The notes: a model not told the origin generated them from the letters alone. A stretch of 64,000 bases of DNA from Pelomonas sp047654805 (GCF_047654805.1 NZ_JASGIV010000001.1:4030001-4094000); one strand, 5' to 3'; positions 12,726 through 22,643 are shown, numbered from the stretch's first letter. Program-made: numbers and translations.

Positions 12726-14799
12726 AGGGGCTGACCTGGAAAGCGGGCGGCGGGGATTGCGTCGTGAGGTCACTCGCCGCAACTGGCAGCCAGGCGTAAG
12801 TCGACAGGTAGTCGGCGGCACTGGCGGGAGCAGCCAGCGACGGCAGCGCCACCGGCACGCCCAGCGGGTAGTAGGCCGGCGGGCTCAGAACACCGGCCGC
12901 GGTGACCGTGATCTTGTACTTGACCCAGCTTCCCAGATCCTTCGTGTACTCCAGCTGCAGCACCGCTACACCATTGGCGTCGGTCTTGGTAGAGCCTACC
13001 AGCGTGATCGACACGTCGGACTTGCGCGGATCGAGCTGCTTATTGCCGTTGATGTCCTCACCCACGTCAATGACGCCGTTGCGATTCAGGTCTTCGTTGA
13101 CGCAGGTCGCAGCCAAGACGCCGGCCGCAGTCCCCGAACCGGTCGTAGCCCCACGCTCCCAGGTCTTGGTCACGTCGTTCCACTCCCACGTGCCCTTTCC
13201 ATACCCACCAAGGTCCACGGAAGGAGTGATCTGCACGTCAGCCTTCGGGTTGCCAGCGGAATCCACGACCAGCACGGCAAACTTCTTCACATAGGTCATG
13301 CCGGAAGAACCATTGGAGATGGTGTTGTCCGTGCCGATGGAAATTGAGACCGGATTGGAAACAATGGTCAGCGTGGTAGTCAGCAGATTGCTCGCCGGGC
13401 AGTTGGCGACGGTCTCACTCGAAGTGAAGTCACTGGTCTTCCAGCAGGCTCGAACCGTGACGCCATTCGTCGGGCTGCTGACGGCGCCTGGCTTGTAGGT
13501 CGTGGAGGCGGTGCCCGAGGCATCGGACAACACCGAATTTACCCCCGCGCCTATGCTGCCGGTGCCGTTGTCGCCGATCGAGTCGAACAGCACGCGGACG
13601 TTGTTGATGGGCGCGTTGCCGCCATCTCGGAAGATGGCGTAGACCGACACCTGGTTGCTGGACGTGGCGGTGTTGACCGACACCACGTTCGCCGACAGGT
13701 TCAAGGTCTTGGACACCGGGGCCGTGGCGTTGGGCACCGTCGTCGAGCCGCCTGCAATGGTCACGTTCACCGTGGACTCCACCCCGCCGGCCTTGGCATT
13801 GATCTGCAGGTTGCCACCCGGCGTATTGGGCGCCGTGTAGGTGAAGAGATAGCCCCCATTCACATCGGTCGAACCCGACTGGCTGGCCAGGCCATTGTTG
13901 CCAGTCACGCTGATTGGAATGCCACGCATCGGATTGCCGTTCACGTCCGACAAGGTGTACTGCACCCTGTTCCCCGCTGCGCCGGCAGTCACCACGGACG
14001 GTACTGGGCTGGCCTGCGTGAATTGGCTGCCGGTGACCTGGAACGCCGCCGTGCTGGTCAGGGCGCCACTCGTTGCCGTCACCGTTACCGTGCGGTTGGA
14101 ATGGTCCGCGCCGATGTTGACCGTGCCGCTGACCTGCCCATTTGTGCCGGTCTGAGTCGAAGACGCGATGACAAACGAGCTTGGGGCGGTGGTCGCAAGA
14201 GGAGGCCCGTCGGTCACCGACAACTGAATCGGAATACCGGACAGCGCATTCTGATTGCCATCGATGGCCGTGGCCGTGGCGACCACTTCCTTGCTGCCCG
14301 AGTTGTCAATGCTGAACGCGCTCAGGCTCAGCGTCAGGCGAGCGGCTTGCGGATTGCTCGGCGACGAGTTCTGGACAATGTTGAAGGTCACGGACTGCGA
14401 AATCGCCCCGGAACTGACCTTCAACGTGACCGGACGCACAGACGCGTCGCTACCCTGTGTCAGAGTGGCAGTCAGCACGCCCGTCGTGGCATCGGTGGCA
14501 CTGCCGGCCGCCGTCACCACGGCGCCAGCATTGACGGTGAAGCTGACCGGTACGCCACCAACGGCGGCACGGTTGGCGTCGACGGACGTGACCGTGGCCG
14601 TGATCGAATCGGATCCTGAGTTAGTCATCGTGTTCTTGCTCAGCACGACAACAAGATCTGCCACAGTCCCGCCTGGGCCGCCGACAACAGGCGAGCCTGC
14701 GCCGCCGCCACCGCCGCCGCAGGCCGCAAGGGCTACTGCCAGCACACCACCCAGGAGTGCCCGCGCAGCGCGCCAACTCCAGACATCAAGCTTCGTCAT
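12691..14799 (-). CDS. Invasin/intimin-like Ig-repeat surface lipoprotein
   Basis: 702 residues with a lipoprotein signal peptide (LAVALAAC, lipidated Cys27) followed by a Gly-rich run. The rest is about five tandem bacterial Ig-like (Big_1-type) repeats of 90-120 residues, each with patterns such as VSFTVNAG, DATTGVLTATLTQG, DVNGGYLFTYTAP and TDANGVAVLQLEYT. Near residues 580-610 a Ca-binding-type run of Asp/Asn/Gly (LNRNGVIDVGEDINGNKQLD) resembles a dockerin/EF-hand loop. Such proteins are usually surface adhesins or structural fibres. It sits between pilQ and aroK in the same direction, so it may be transcribed with the pilus genes. The ATG at 14799 has a GGGAG ribosome site. The ligand is unknown. 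Confidence 0.85.
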   Translation of the reverse strand: MTKLDVWSWRAARALLGGVLAVALAACGGGGGGAGSPVVGGPGGTVADLVVVLSKNTMTNSGSDSITATVTSVDANRAAVGGVPVSFTVNAGAVVTAAGSATDATTGVLTATLTQGSDASVRPVTLKVSSGAISQSVTFNIVQNSSPSNPQAARLTLSLSAFSIDNSGSKEVVATATAIDGNQNALSGIPIQLSVTDGPPLATTAPSSFVIASSTQTGTNGQVSGTVNIGADHSNRTVTVTATSGALTSTAAFQVTGSQFTQASPVPSVVTAGAAGNRVQYTLSDVNGNPMRGIPISVTGNNGLASQSGSTDVNGGYLFTYTAPNTPGGNLQINAKAGGVESTVNVTIAGGSTTVPNATAPVSKTLNLSANVVSVNTATSSNQVSVYAIFRDGGNAPINNVRVLFDSIGDNGTGSIGAGVNSVLSDASGTASTTYKPGAVSSPTNGVTVRACWKTSDFTSSETVANCPASNLLTTTLTIVSNPVSISIGTDNTISNGSSGMTYVKKFAVLVVDSAGNPKADVQITPSVDLGGYGKGTWEWNDVTKTWERGATTGSGTAAGVLAATCVNEDLNRNGVIDVGEDINGNKQLDPRKSDVSITLVGSTKTDANGVAVLQLEYTKDLGSWVKYKITVTAAGVLSPPAYYPLGVPVALPSLAAPASAADYLSTYAWLPVAASDLTTQSPPPAFQVSPYGSSSSCTDPR

Positions 14800-14858
14800 T
14801 TCAGTTCGCTCCCATGTGCCGCGAATGCTAGGGCGGCACATCGTCAATAAAGAGTTGT

Positions 14859-17069
14859 TCAGCGCACCGTCGCGCGTTCGCTGACGACCTTGGGCGTCAG
14901 GAAGATCAGCAATTCGGTCTTGGACGTGGTGCGCGTCTTGTTCTTGAACAGATTGCCCAGCAGGGGCACGTCGCCCAGCACCGGCACCTTGTTCACCGTC
15001 TCGCCCTCGTCCTGGGTGTAGATGCCGCCGATGACGACGGTGCCGCCGTTCTCGACCAACACTTGCGTCTGAGCGTGCTTGGTGTTGATTGCATAGCCCT
15101 GGGGTGTCAGCGTGCCGCGGCTGTCCTTGTTCACGTCCACGTTCAGGATGACACTGCCCTCCGGCGTGATCTGCGGCGTGACCTCCAGCTTGAGGTTTGC
15201 CTTGCGGAAGGCAATGGAAGTCGCGCCACTGGCCGTTGCCACCTGGTAGGGCAACTCCTCCCCCTGCTCGATGATTGCCTTGACCTGGTCAGCCGTGATG
15301 ATGCGCGGGCTGGAAACGATCTTGCCCTTGCCATCGGATTCGAGCGCCGACAGCTCCAGATTCAGGAACCGGTTGGCCGTAGCGCTGAACAGTGACACTG
15401 CAAACGTCTGCGCAACCGCGCCGGCGAAGCTGTCCGAAGAAACATTGGCGCCGAGGTTGACGAAGTTCGAATTGTTGTAGGCGCCGGGATTCGCACTGTT
15501 CGCCGGCAGCGTAGCCCCAGGCTGGTTGGTCTGGTAGGTGACGCCGTTGTAGTTGTTGCCGAAGGTCACGTAATTGCCGTTACCGACGCTGTAGCCCGGG
15601 ATGCCCCCCTGCTGCCCACGCAGGTCATTGGCCCCCAGCTTGACGCCCAGCGCCCGCCCGAAGCGGTCGTTGGCCTCCACGATGCGCGCCTCGATCAACA
15701 CCTGGCGCACCGGGATGTCGATCTTGACGATCATGGCCTGGATCTCTTCGAGCTTGCTCGGGATGTCGGACACGAACAGCTGGTTGGTACGGGTCTCGAA
15801 GATGACACTGCCGCGGGTCGACAGGATCCGGGTACCCGATCCCTGTCCACTGCTGCCACTGCCGCCGCCGCTACCACCACCGCCGATGGACTGACCCGTT
15901 AGTCCCTTGGCGATCTCCTCGGCCTTGACGTAGTTGAGCTGGAAGGACTGGTTGCGCACAGGCTCGAGCTGGGCAATGGCGGCCTTGGATTCGAGATCGA
16001 GCTTCTCCTTGGCGGCGAGTTCATCCTTGGGGGCGATCCAAAGCACGTTGCCGGACTTCTTCAGGCCCAGGCCCTTGGCCTGCATGATGATGTCCAGCGC
16101 CTGATCCCAGGGCACGTCCTTCAGGCGCAGCGTGACGCTTCCGGTGACGGTGTCGCTGGTGACAACGTTGAAGTTGGTGAAATCGGCAATGACCTGCAGC
16201 AGGGCGCGGACTTCGATGTTCTGGAAGTTCAGCGACAGCTTGTCGCCGGCAAAGCCCGGGCCTTGCGTCAGCTTGTTCGGGTCAATCTTCTGGGGCCTGA
16301 CCTCCAGTACGAACTGGTTGTCGCTCTGGTAGGCGCTGTGCTCCCAATGGCCCTTGGGCTCGACGACCATGCGCACACGGTCGCCCATCTGCGTGGTCGT
16401 GACCATCTGCACCGGCGTACCGAAGTCGACCACGTCGATCTTGCGGCGCAGGTTCTCAGGCAGGCTGGAACGCAGGAACTCGACGACAAGATTCTGGCCC
16501 TGTTGCTGGATGTCCACGCCGACCTGATTGCTTGGCAGGTTGACGATCACCCGGCCTGCGCCGTCAGCACCGCGGCGGAAATCGATGTCTCGCAGCGCCT
16601 GCGATGTCGAGTTGAGGCTTTGAGCGAAGTGCACAGGCTCACCCTGCGGCTGAGCCTGCACCGGAGCCGCTTCCAGCACGACGACAAGGGCATTGCCCTC
16701 CAGCTTGGCCTGGTAGCCGGACGCACTGCGCAGGTTCAGCACGACGCGCGACCGGTCCCCCGCCTGTGCGATGCTGGCCGAGCGCAGATTGCCCTGGTTG
16801 ATGTCGACCAGGTTGCGCCCGATGCCATTGACGACGCCGGGCAGGTCGATGGCGATGCGCGGCGGCGCCTGGACGGTGAAGCCCGTCGGCACCGCCGACA
16901 ACGCCTCGCTCAGTTCGATGCGCACGACCTCGACGCCGGCCTGCTGGCTGGAGTTGATCGCGCGTATCTGCGTTTGCGCCCACGCTGCAGGCGAGGCCAG
17001 CAGCGCGAGTGCGAATCCCAGCAACCAGCCACGGCCCATCGACTTGCTCTCCTGCGTTGTCCTGTTCAT
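14859..17069 (-). CDS. pilQ: Type IV pilus secretin PilQ
   Basis: 736 residues. PilQ forms the outer-membrane gated pore through which the pilus passes. A signal peptide ends near Ala31 (SPAAWA). Two AMIN domains (about residues 35-260) bind peptidoglycan, then come an STN/N0 domain, an N1 domain with a Gly/Ser-rich insert, and the C-terminal secretin domain with VPVLGDVPLLGNLFK near the end. The ATG overlaps the pilP stop (ATGA), which fixes the start, and a GGAG site precedes it. It is the last pilus gene before the lipoprotein-aroK-aroB-dgt run. Confidence 0.97.
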   Translation of the reverse strand: MNRTTQESKSMGRGWLLGFALALLASPAAWAQTQIRAINSSQQAGVEVVRIELSEALSAVPTGFTVQAPPRIAIDLPGVVNGIGRNLVDINQGNLRSASIAQAGDRSRVVLNLRSASGYQAKLEGNALVVVLEAAPVQAQPQGEPVHFAQSLNSTSQALRDIDFRRGADGAGRVIVNLPSNQVGVDIQQQGQNLVVEFLRSSLPENLRRKIDVVDFGTPVQMVTTTQMGDRVRMVVEPKGHWEHSAYQSDNQFVLEVRPQKIDPNKLTQGPGFAGDKLSLNFQNIEVRALLQVIADFTNFNVVTSDTVTGSVTLRLKDVPWDQALDIIMQAKGLGLKKSGNVLWIAPKDELAAKEKLDLESKAAIAQLEPVRNQSFQLNYVKAEEIAKGLTGQSIGGGGSGGGSGSSGQGSGTRILSTRGSVIFETRTNQLFVSDIPSKLEEIQAMIVKIDIPVRQVLIEARIVEANDRFGRALGVKLGANDLRGQQGGIPGYSVGNGNYVTFGNNYNGVTYQTNQPGATLPANSANPGAYNNSNFVNLGANVSSDSFAGAVAQTFAVSLFSATANRFLNLELSALESDGKGKIVSSPRIITADQVKAIIEQGEELPYQVATASGATSIAFRKANLKLEVTPQITPEGSVILNVDVNKDSRGTLTPQGYAINTKHAQTQVLVENGGTVVIGGIYTQDEGETVNKVPVLGDVPLLGNLFKNKTRTTSKTELLIFLTPKVVSERATVR

Positions 17070-17590
17070 CGTCCCTTCTCCTGTAGCTGGAGGGTACTGG
17101 TGCGCTCGATCCACTCGCCCGCAGCGTCCTGGACGACTTCTCGCAACGTGATCTCGGTCTCGCTGATCTTGGTGACGCGGCCGAAGTTCTGGCCGAGATA
17201 GTCCCCGGCCTTGACTTGATACAAGAGGTTGTCCACGCGCAACAGCGCATAGCGCCTGCTGTCACGCGTCATGCTGCCTACCATCGACATGGTGTCCAGC
17301 GGATAGGCCTCCAGCGGCTCCTTGCGGCGGCTGATCTCGGCCGTCAGCAGCGAGTTGGGCTGGGCCGCCTCCTGCTTGATCGCAACGCTGAGCTTCTGCG
17401 GACTGAAAGGGTCCACGCCCGCGCCGGACTCATAGGGCTGAGGCAGGAACTTCTTCGGTGGCAGCAGAGGCGGCACGGTCGCCTTGACCTCCTTGCGCTG
17501 CTGCTCCATCCATTGGCGCAGCTCGTCGATGTCACTGCCGCATCCGGCGAGCAGCAAGACGCCCGAGAGCGGGATCAGCAGGCGCTTCAT
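17066..17590 (-). CDS. pilP: Type IV pilus alignment lipoprotein PilP
   Basis: 174 residues with lipobox LLLAGC (lipidated Cys17). PilP is an inner-membrane lipoprotein that binds PilN/PilO and links them to the secretin through its C-terminal HR-like beta domain, seen here as RRYALLRVDNLLYQVKAGDY and the following strands. Its stop overlaps the pilQ start and its start overlaps the pilO stop, both as ATGA. Confidence 0.95.
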   Translation of the reverse strand: MKRLLIPLSGVLLLAGCGSDIDELRQWMEQQRKEVKATVPPLLPPKKFLPQPYESGAGVDPFSPQKLSVAIKQEAAQPNSLLTAEISRRKEPLEAYPLDTMSMVGSMTRDSRRYALLRVDNLLYQVKAGDYLGQNFGRVTKISETEITLREVVQDAAGEWIERTSTLQLQEKGR

Positions 17591-18276
17591 TTCTTCTTGC
17601 CTCCGGCCTTGGCGGCTGCTTTGCGCTGCTCGGCCACCTCCGCGGAATCGAGGTAGCGATAGGTGCGCGCCGTCGCCTCCATGGTGAGGGGCCCGTTTGC
17701 ATCACGCGCGCCGGCAGGCGCCACGACGATGAGGTTGTGCAGCGTGACGATGCGCGACAGGTTGGACACGTCGGCCGCGAAGGCGCCGATGTCGTGGTAG
17801 CGGCCCGACACCTTGACGGCGATGGGCAGCTCCGCGTAGTAATCCTTGATCACCACCTGGCCCGGACGGAACAGCTCGAACTGCAGCCCGCGTCCGACGC
17901 CTGCGCTGCTGATATCCGACAGCAGGGAATCGATCTCGGCCTTGCCGGGCAGTTGCTTCTCAAGCTGCGTCACGTACTCCTCGACTTGGCTCTTTTGCTT
18001 GCGCAGCTCAGGCAGGTTCACGGCCTGCGCCAGCTTGGCCTGGTAGTCCTGGCGTAACCGGGGTTCACGGTTGCGCTCAGCATCGAGGCCGGCCTCGACG
18101 TCCGACAGCAGGAAAAAATAGCCCACGCCGATGACGGCCAGCATCACGACCAGGGCAGATGCCAGCTTGGGCGCCAGCGGCCACTGGCCCGGCTCCTTGG
18201 GGTTGAGCCCCTGGAACTGGCCCGAGAACTCGGCGAACCAGGCGTTCAGGTCGATCTTGGATAGGGAGGTGGCCAT
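17587..18276 (-). CDS. pilO: Type IV pilus alignment protein PilO
   Basis: 229 residues. One transmembrane helix (about residues 37-56), a coiled coil (about 60-110, rich in Lys/Glu/Gln) and a C-terminal ferredoxin-like domain. PilO forms a heterodimer with PilN in the inner membrane alignment complex. The C-terminus is Lys/Ala-rich (AKAGGKKK). It lies 6 bp after pilN and overlaps pilP. Confidence 0.95.
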   Translation of the reverse strand: MATSLSKIDLNAWFAEFSGQFQGLNPKEPGQWPLAPKLASALVVMLAVIGVGYFFLLSDVEAGLDAERNREPRLRQDYQAKLAQAVNLPELRKQKSQVEEYVTQLEKQLPGKAEIDSLLSDISSAGVGRGLQFELFRPGQVVIKDYYAELPIAVKVSGRYHDIGAFAADVSNLSRIVTLHNLIVVAPAGARDANGPLTMEATARTYRYLDSAEVAEQRKAAAKAGGKKK

Positions 18277-18282
18277 GGTCGG

Positions 18283-18885
18283 TCAGCTCTTCTTCGGCGC
18301 GGAAGCACCCTGGGCGGCGTCGGATGGCGGCGCCTTGATCGAAACCTTCATCGAGAAGTCGAGCAACCTGCGGGCCTCACGCGTATTGGCGGAGACATTG
18401 GCCAGCTTGACTTCGATGAGATCGGGCTTGTCCAGCCATTCCGAGCTGCGTGAGACGTTGCGCAGGAACTCCGACACCCGCTCATTCGTCTGTGCAATGC
18501 CGTTGACCGTGACGACCTTGCTGTCCTGGCGAATGGCCGTCAGGTAGACCCCCTCGGGGGCCAGCCGGGCCAGATCGTTCAGCAACTGAACGGGCGTATT
18601 GCGGTCGGTCTGCAGGTCTTCCACGGCACGCTGACGTGACTTCAGCGAATCAATCTCGGTCTTCAGCTCGGCGATGTCCTTGATCTGAGCTTCCAGCCGG
18701 GAGATCTCGTTCTGGATGTATTGGTTGCGTGCCTGCTGCTCCGTCGTCAGGAACTGCAGCAGCAGGAAAATGGCCACGACGACGCCAGCCCCCACCAGGG
18801 CCGCCGCGCCCAAGCCGGCAAAAAAGGCCGTCTTGCGCCGCTTGCGCCGCTCTTCGCGGTAGGGCAGCAGGTTGATCAGGATCAC
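18283..18885 (-). CDS. pilN: Type IV pilus alignment protein PilN
   Basis: 200 residues. The conserved N-terminal INLLPYREERRK, which docks into PilM, is followed by one membrane helix (about 24-46), a coiled coil and a periplasmic ferredoxin-like fold. It overlaps pilM by 4 bp (ATGA). Confidence 0.96.
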   Translation of the reverse strand: MILINLLPYREERRKRRKTAFFAGLGAAALVGAGVVVAIFLLLQFLTTEQQARNQYIQNEISRLEAQIKDIAELKTEIDSLKSRQRAVEDLQTDRNTPVQLLNDLARLAPEGVYLTAIRQDSKVVTVNGIAQTNERVSEFLRNVSRSSEWLDKPDLIEVKLANVSANTREARRLLDFSMKVSIKAPPSDAAQGASAPKKS

Positions 18886-19961
18886 TGGAAGAACCTCCGC
18901 ATCGCGAGGCCACAGGCGGTCAGATAGGACGGCGCCTCACGACGCAGCTTGGACTCGCGCACGGCCGCCCCCAGGGCCATGTCCTCGAAGGGATTGACCA
19001 CCATGCAGGCAAAGCCGGTCAGATCGGTCACGCGCTCCTTCAGTCCGGGCAGCGTCGCGGTGCCGCCGGCCAGCATCACGTAGTGCACCTTGTGGTGCGG
19101 CGTGCTGGTGAAGAAGTACTGCAGCGCCCGGCCGATCTCCTGTGACAGGCTATCGACGAAGGGATTGAGGACGCTGACCTCATAGTCCTCTGGCAGTTCG
19201 TTGGCGAGCTTCTTCTGCTCGGCCTCCTCGAATGAGAACCCGTACTGGCGCGAAATGAGTTGCGTCAGCTGCGATCCGCCGAAGGACTGGTCGCGGTCGT
19301 AGAGCAGCTCGTCATCGCGCAGCACCTTGAGACTTGTGGTGTCCGCTCCGATCTCGAAGAGAGCCACCAGCGCGTCCTTGCCCTCGTTGGGCAAGGCAGC
19401 GATCAGGCGCCCCATGGCCATGCGCGAGGCGTGCGATTCGATATCCAGCACGACGGGGCGCAGGCCGGCCGCTTCGGCCAGGCCCTGCCTATCCTGCACG
19501 CGGTCCTTGCGTGACGCGGCAATCAGCACCTCGACATCGCCGACCGAGGTCGGGCTGGGGCCGATGACGCAGAAATCCAGGCTGACCTCATCCAGCGAGA
19601 ACGGGATGTACTGGTTGGCCTCGGCTTCGACCTGCAGCTCGAGCTCCTCCTCGCGCAGGCCGGCAGGCAGCATGATCTTCTTGGTGATGACGGCCGATTG
19701 GGGCATAGCCAGGGCGGCGTCGCGGGTCCTGCTGCCGCTGCGTGCAACGACACGGCGCACGGCATCGGCAACCTCATCGAACTTCTCGATCTGGCCGTCG
19801 GCAATCCACCCCTTTTCAAAGGGCTCGCTGGCGAAACGCTCGAGCACGAATTCGCCGCTCTTGGTCTGACTCAGTTCCACCAGCTTGACACTGGAGGAAC
19901 TGATATCCAGGCCAATCAGCGCGGGGTGCTTGCGACCCAAAAGTGCGTCAAGTATTCCCAT
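18882..19961 (-). CDS. pilM: Type IV pilus assembly ATPase-like protein PilM
   Basis: 359 residues, an actin-like cytoplasmic protein that binds the PilN N-terminus. The actin-fold signatures are visible: LIGLDISSSSVKLVEL near the N-terminus, FEIGADTTSLKVL in the middle and VMLAGGTATLPGL near the C-terminus. The ATG at 19961 is preferred to a GTG 18 bp upstream because it matches family N-termini (MGILDALLG). It heads the pilMNOPQ operon, divergent from the PBP1A gene. Confidence 0.96.
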   Translation of the reverse strand: MGILDALLGRKHPALIGLDISSSSVKLVELSQTKSGEFVLERFASEPFEKGWIADGQIEKFDEVADAVRRVVARSGSRTRDAALAMPQSAVITKKIMLPAGLREEELELQVEAEANQYIPFSLDEVSLDFCVIGPSPTSVGDVEVLIAASRKDRVQDRQGLAEAAGLRPVVLDIESHASRMAMGRLIAALPNEGKDALVALFEIGADTTSLKVLRDDELLYDRDQSFGGSQLTQLISRQYGFSFEEAEQKKLANELPEDYEVSVLNPFVDSLSQEIGRALQYFFTSTPHHKVHYVMLAGGTATLPGLKERVTDLTGFACMVVNPFEDMALGAAVRESKLRREAPSYLTACGLAMRRFFQ

Positions 19962-19999
19962 GCCCTTTGTTCCCGACACGCGAGTTACGTATCGGACTA

Positions 20000-20028
20000 T
20001 TAATAAGTTACTTGAATGCTAGCAGCAA
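20000..20028 (-). promoter_or_regulatory. Candidate sigma-70 promoter for pilMNOPQ
   Basis: On the minus strand TTGCTG and TATTAA are separated by 17 bp, about 40 bp before the pilM start. The match is partial (3/6 and 4/6); found by eye. Confidence 0.3.
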
Positions 20029-20194
20029 AGCCGTTGACGGCGAACGAAAAAACGGCCCGAGCTGGTAACGCCACGTTGCTAAACATACACGAATCAACGA
20101 ACTTGCAAGCTCCTGAAAAACACATGGGATGCGGTCGTTTGACACACCATTTGGCACTGCGCTTCGTATACGGATGCGGTCGAACGGTGTTTCC

Positions 20195-20200
20195 TATAAT
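20195..20200 (+). promoter_or_regulatory. Consensus -10 box upstream of the PBP1A gene
   Basis: TATAAT, a perfect -10 hexamer, ends 45 bp before the chosen start codon. I see no good -35 at 16-18 bp spacing. A TTGACA lies further upstream at 20139-20144, too far to pair with it. Confidence 0.4.
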
Positions 20201-20245
20201 CCGTCGCCTCGTCCCCACGCGCCCCAGGGCGCGCCCTGCCGGCTC

Positions 20246-22639
20246 ATGAATGACAAGCCCCGATCCGCTGCATCCAGTCCTTCGCCCGCCGGCAAAACGC
20301 CCCCTTCCGACAGTACTGCTCGCCTGAGCCCTCGCCTGGGCCGCTGGGCACTGTGGGGCCTGGGCCTGATCGCCGGCGGCATCGCGGCAGTCCTGCTGCT
20401 GGTGGCGCTGGCTTTGTCGCTGGCGTATCCCAACCTGCCCGACATCAGCGGGCTGACCGACTACCGCCCAAAACTGCCGATGCGGGTGCTGTCCAGCGAC
20501 GGCGTGCTGCTGGGCGAGTTCGGCGAGGAGCGCCGCAACTACCTGCCCATCCAGCAGATCCCCAAGGTGATGCAGGAGGCCGTGCTGGCCATCGAGGACT
20601 CGCGCTTCTACCAGCATGGCGGCGTGGACTACCTGGGCATCATCCGCGCCGGCCTGGCCAACGTCGGCGAGTCGCGCAGCCAGGGTGCATCGACGATCAC
20701 GATGCAGGTCGCGCGCAATTTCTACCTGTCGACGGAGAAGACCTTCACGCGCAAGATCTACGAGATCCTGCTGGCCCTGAAGATCGAGTCGGCACTGTCC
20801 AAGGAGAAGATCCTCGAGATCTACATGAACCAGATCTTCCTGGGCCATCGTGCGCACGGGTTCGCAGCCGCCAGCGAGATCTACTTCGGCAAGACGCTGG
20901 ACAAGATCAGCGTCGCCGAGGCCGCCATGCTGGCCGGGCTGCCCAAGGCGCCGTCGGCCTACAACCCGATCAACAACCCCAAACGCGCCACGCTGCGTCA
21001 GCAGTACATCATCGAGCGGATGTACGAGACGGGCTACATCACCGAGGAGCAGCGGGACGCGGCCAAGGTGGAGAAGCTGCGCATCCGGCCGGTGGTGGAG
21101 TCGGCCTCGCATGCCGAGTTCGTCGCCGAGGCGGCGCGCCAGCTGATCTTCAGCCAGTACGGCGACGAAGCCTATTCGCGCGGTCTCAACGTCTACCTGA
21201 CGCTCAACAGCGCCGAGCAGAACAGCGCCTATCGCGCGCTGCGCCGCGGCATTCTGGACTATGAGAAGCGCCAGGTTTACCGCGGCCCGGAGGCCTATGC
21301 CGACCTGCCCCGGGACACCAAGGAACTGGACTCGCGCATCGCCGAAGCCTTGAGCGACCACCCCGCCAACGACGAACTGCTCGCGGCAGTCGTACTGGAT
21401 GCTGACCCGAAGAAGGTCACCGCCGTGCTGCAAAGCGGCGAGGCCATCGCCATCACTGGCGACGGCCTCAGGCCGGCCACTTCCGGCCTGTCCGATAAGG
21501 GCAACCCCAAGACCCGCATCCGCCGCGGCGCCGTCATTCGTGTCGTCAAGGGCCCCAAGCAGAAGGACGGCAACGAATGGACCATCACGCAATTGCCCGA
21601 GGTCGAGGGCGCCTTCGTGTCGCTGGACCCCAAGACTGGCCAGGTGCACGCCATGGTGGGCGGCTTCGACTACGCCAAGAATAAGTTCAACCACGTGACC
21701 CAGGCTTGGCGCCAGCCCGGCTCCAGCTTCAAGCCCTTCATTTACTCGGCGGCGCTGGAGAAGGGCTTCACGCCGGCCACCATCGTCAACGATGCACCAC
21801 TGTTCTTCGACGCTGGCACCACGGGCAGCCAGCCCTGGGAGCCCAAGAACTACGACGGCAAGTTCGAAGGCCCCATGCCGCTGCGCACCGCGCTAGCCAA
21901 GTCCAAGAACATGGTATCCATCCGCGTGCTGCACTCCATCGGCGTGAAGTACGCGCAGGACTGGATCACGCGCTTCGGCTTCGAGGCGGAGAAGCACCCC
22001 GCCTATCTGACGATGGCGCTGGGAGCCGGCTCGGTGACGCCCATGCAGATGGCCCAGGGTTTCTCGGTGTTCGCCAACGGCGGCTACCGCGTCAACCCGC
22101 AACTGATCTCAAGGATCACCGACAACAAGGGCCGTCTGCTCTACGAGGCCTTGCCCGTCGCGCTGACGGACGACGCCCGCGCCATCGAGCCCCGCAATGC
22201 CTTCCTGATGAGCAGTCTGCTGCAGGAGGTCACCCGCAGCGGTACGGCGGCGCGTGCACAGGCCACGCTCAAGCGTCCCGATATCTATGGCAAGACGGGC
22301 ACCACCAACGACTCAATGGACGCCTGGTTCGCCGGCTACCAGAAGGACCTAGTCGCCGTCGTCTGGATAGGCTATGACCAGCCGCGCAAGCTGGGTGACC
22401 GCGAGACCGGCGGGGGCCTGAGCTTGCCGGTCTGGATCGAATACATGGGCTTTGCGCTCAAGGGCAAGCCGGTCGACGAGATCACGCCGCCGGAGGGTGT
22501 CGTCAACGTCAACGGCGAGTGGTTCTACGAGGAATACACCGCCGGCAACAGCGTGCGCGAGCTGTCCAACGAACCCAACGTGCCAGCCACGAGCAGCGAG
22601 GACGAGAAGAAGTCCATCCTGGACCTCTTCAAGCGCTAG
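20246..22639 (+). CDS. mrcA: Penicillin-binding protein 1A (bifunctional glycosyltransferase/transpeptidase)
   Basis: 797 residues. It polymerises and cross-links peptidoglycan in the periplasm. One N-terminal membrane helix (about 38-60) is followed by the GT51 glycosyltransferase domain (catalytic Glu117 in AIEDSRFYQHGG, then QGASTITMQVARN), a linker/OB region, and the transpeptidase domain with S493-S-F-K496, S553-K-N and K683-T-G. The ATG at 20246 gives a normal cytoplasmic tail; the longer open frame upstream would overlap the promoter. It is divergent from pilM and convergent with cyaY (4 bp apart). Confidence 0.95.
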   Translation: MNDKPRSAASSPSPAGKTPPSDSTARLSPRLGRWALWGLGLIAGGIAAVLLLVALALSLAYPNLPDISGLTDYRPKLPMRVLSSDGVLLGEFGEERRNYLPIQQIPKVMQEAVLAIEDSRFYQHGGVDYLGIIRAGLANVGESRSQGASTITMQVARNFYLSTEKTFTRKIYEILLALKIESALSKEKILEIYMNQIFLGHRAHGFAAASEIYFGKTLDKISVAEAAMLAGLPKAPSAYNPINNPKRATLRQQYIIERMYETGYITEEQRDAAKVEKLRIRPVVESASHAEFVAEAARQLIFSQYGDEAYSRGLNVYLTLNSAEQNSAYRALRRGILDYEKRQVYRGPEAYADLPRDTKELDSRIAEALSDHPANDELLAAVVLDADPKKVTAVLQSGEAIAITGDGLRPATSGLSDKGNPKTRIRRGAVIRVVKGPKQKDGNEWTITQLPEVEGAFVSLDPKTGQVHAMVGGFDYAKNKFNHVTQAWRQPGSSFKPFIYSAALEKGFTPATIVNDAPLFFDAGTTGSQPWEPKNYDGKFEGPMPLRTALAKSKNMVSIRVLHSIGVKYAQDWITRFGFEAEKHPAYLTMALGAGSVTPMQMAQGFSVFANGGYRVNPQLISRITDNKGRLLYEALPVALTDDARAIEPRNAFLMSSLLQEVTRSGTAARAQATLKRPDIYGKTGTTNDSMDAWFAGYQKDLVAVVWIGYDQPRKLGDRETGGGLSLPVWIEYMGFALKGKPVDEITPPEGVVNVNGEWFYEEYTAGNSVRELSNEPNVPATSSEDEKKSILDLFKR

Positions 22640-22643
22640 CGGC

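Noticed and set aside
20139..20144. TTGACA as -35 of the PBP1A promoter
   Set aside because: It is about 50 bp from the TATAAT, far beyond promoter spacing.
20000..21694. 564-codon minus-strand frame opposite PBP1A
   Set aside because: Opposes the catalytic region of PBP1A and has no motifs.
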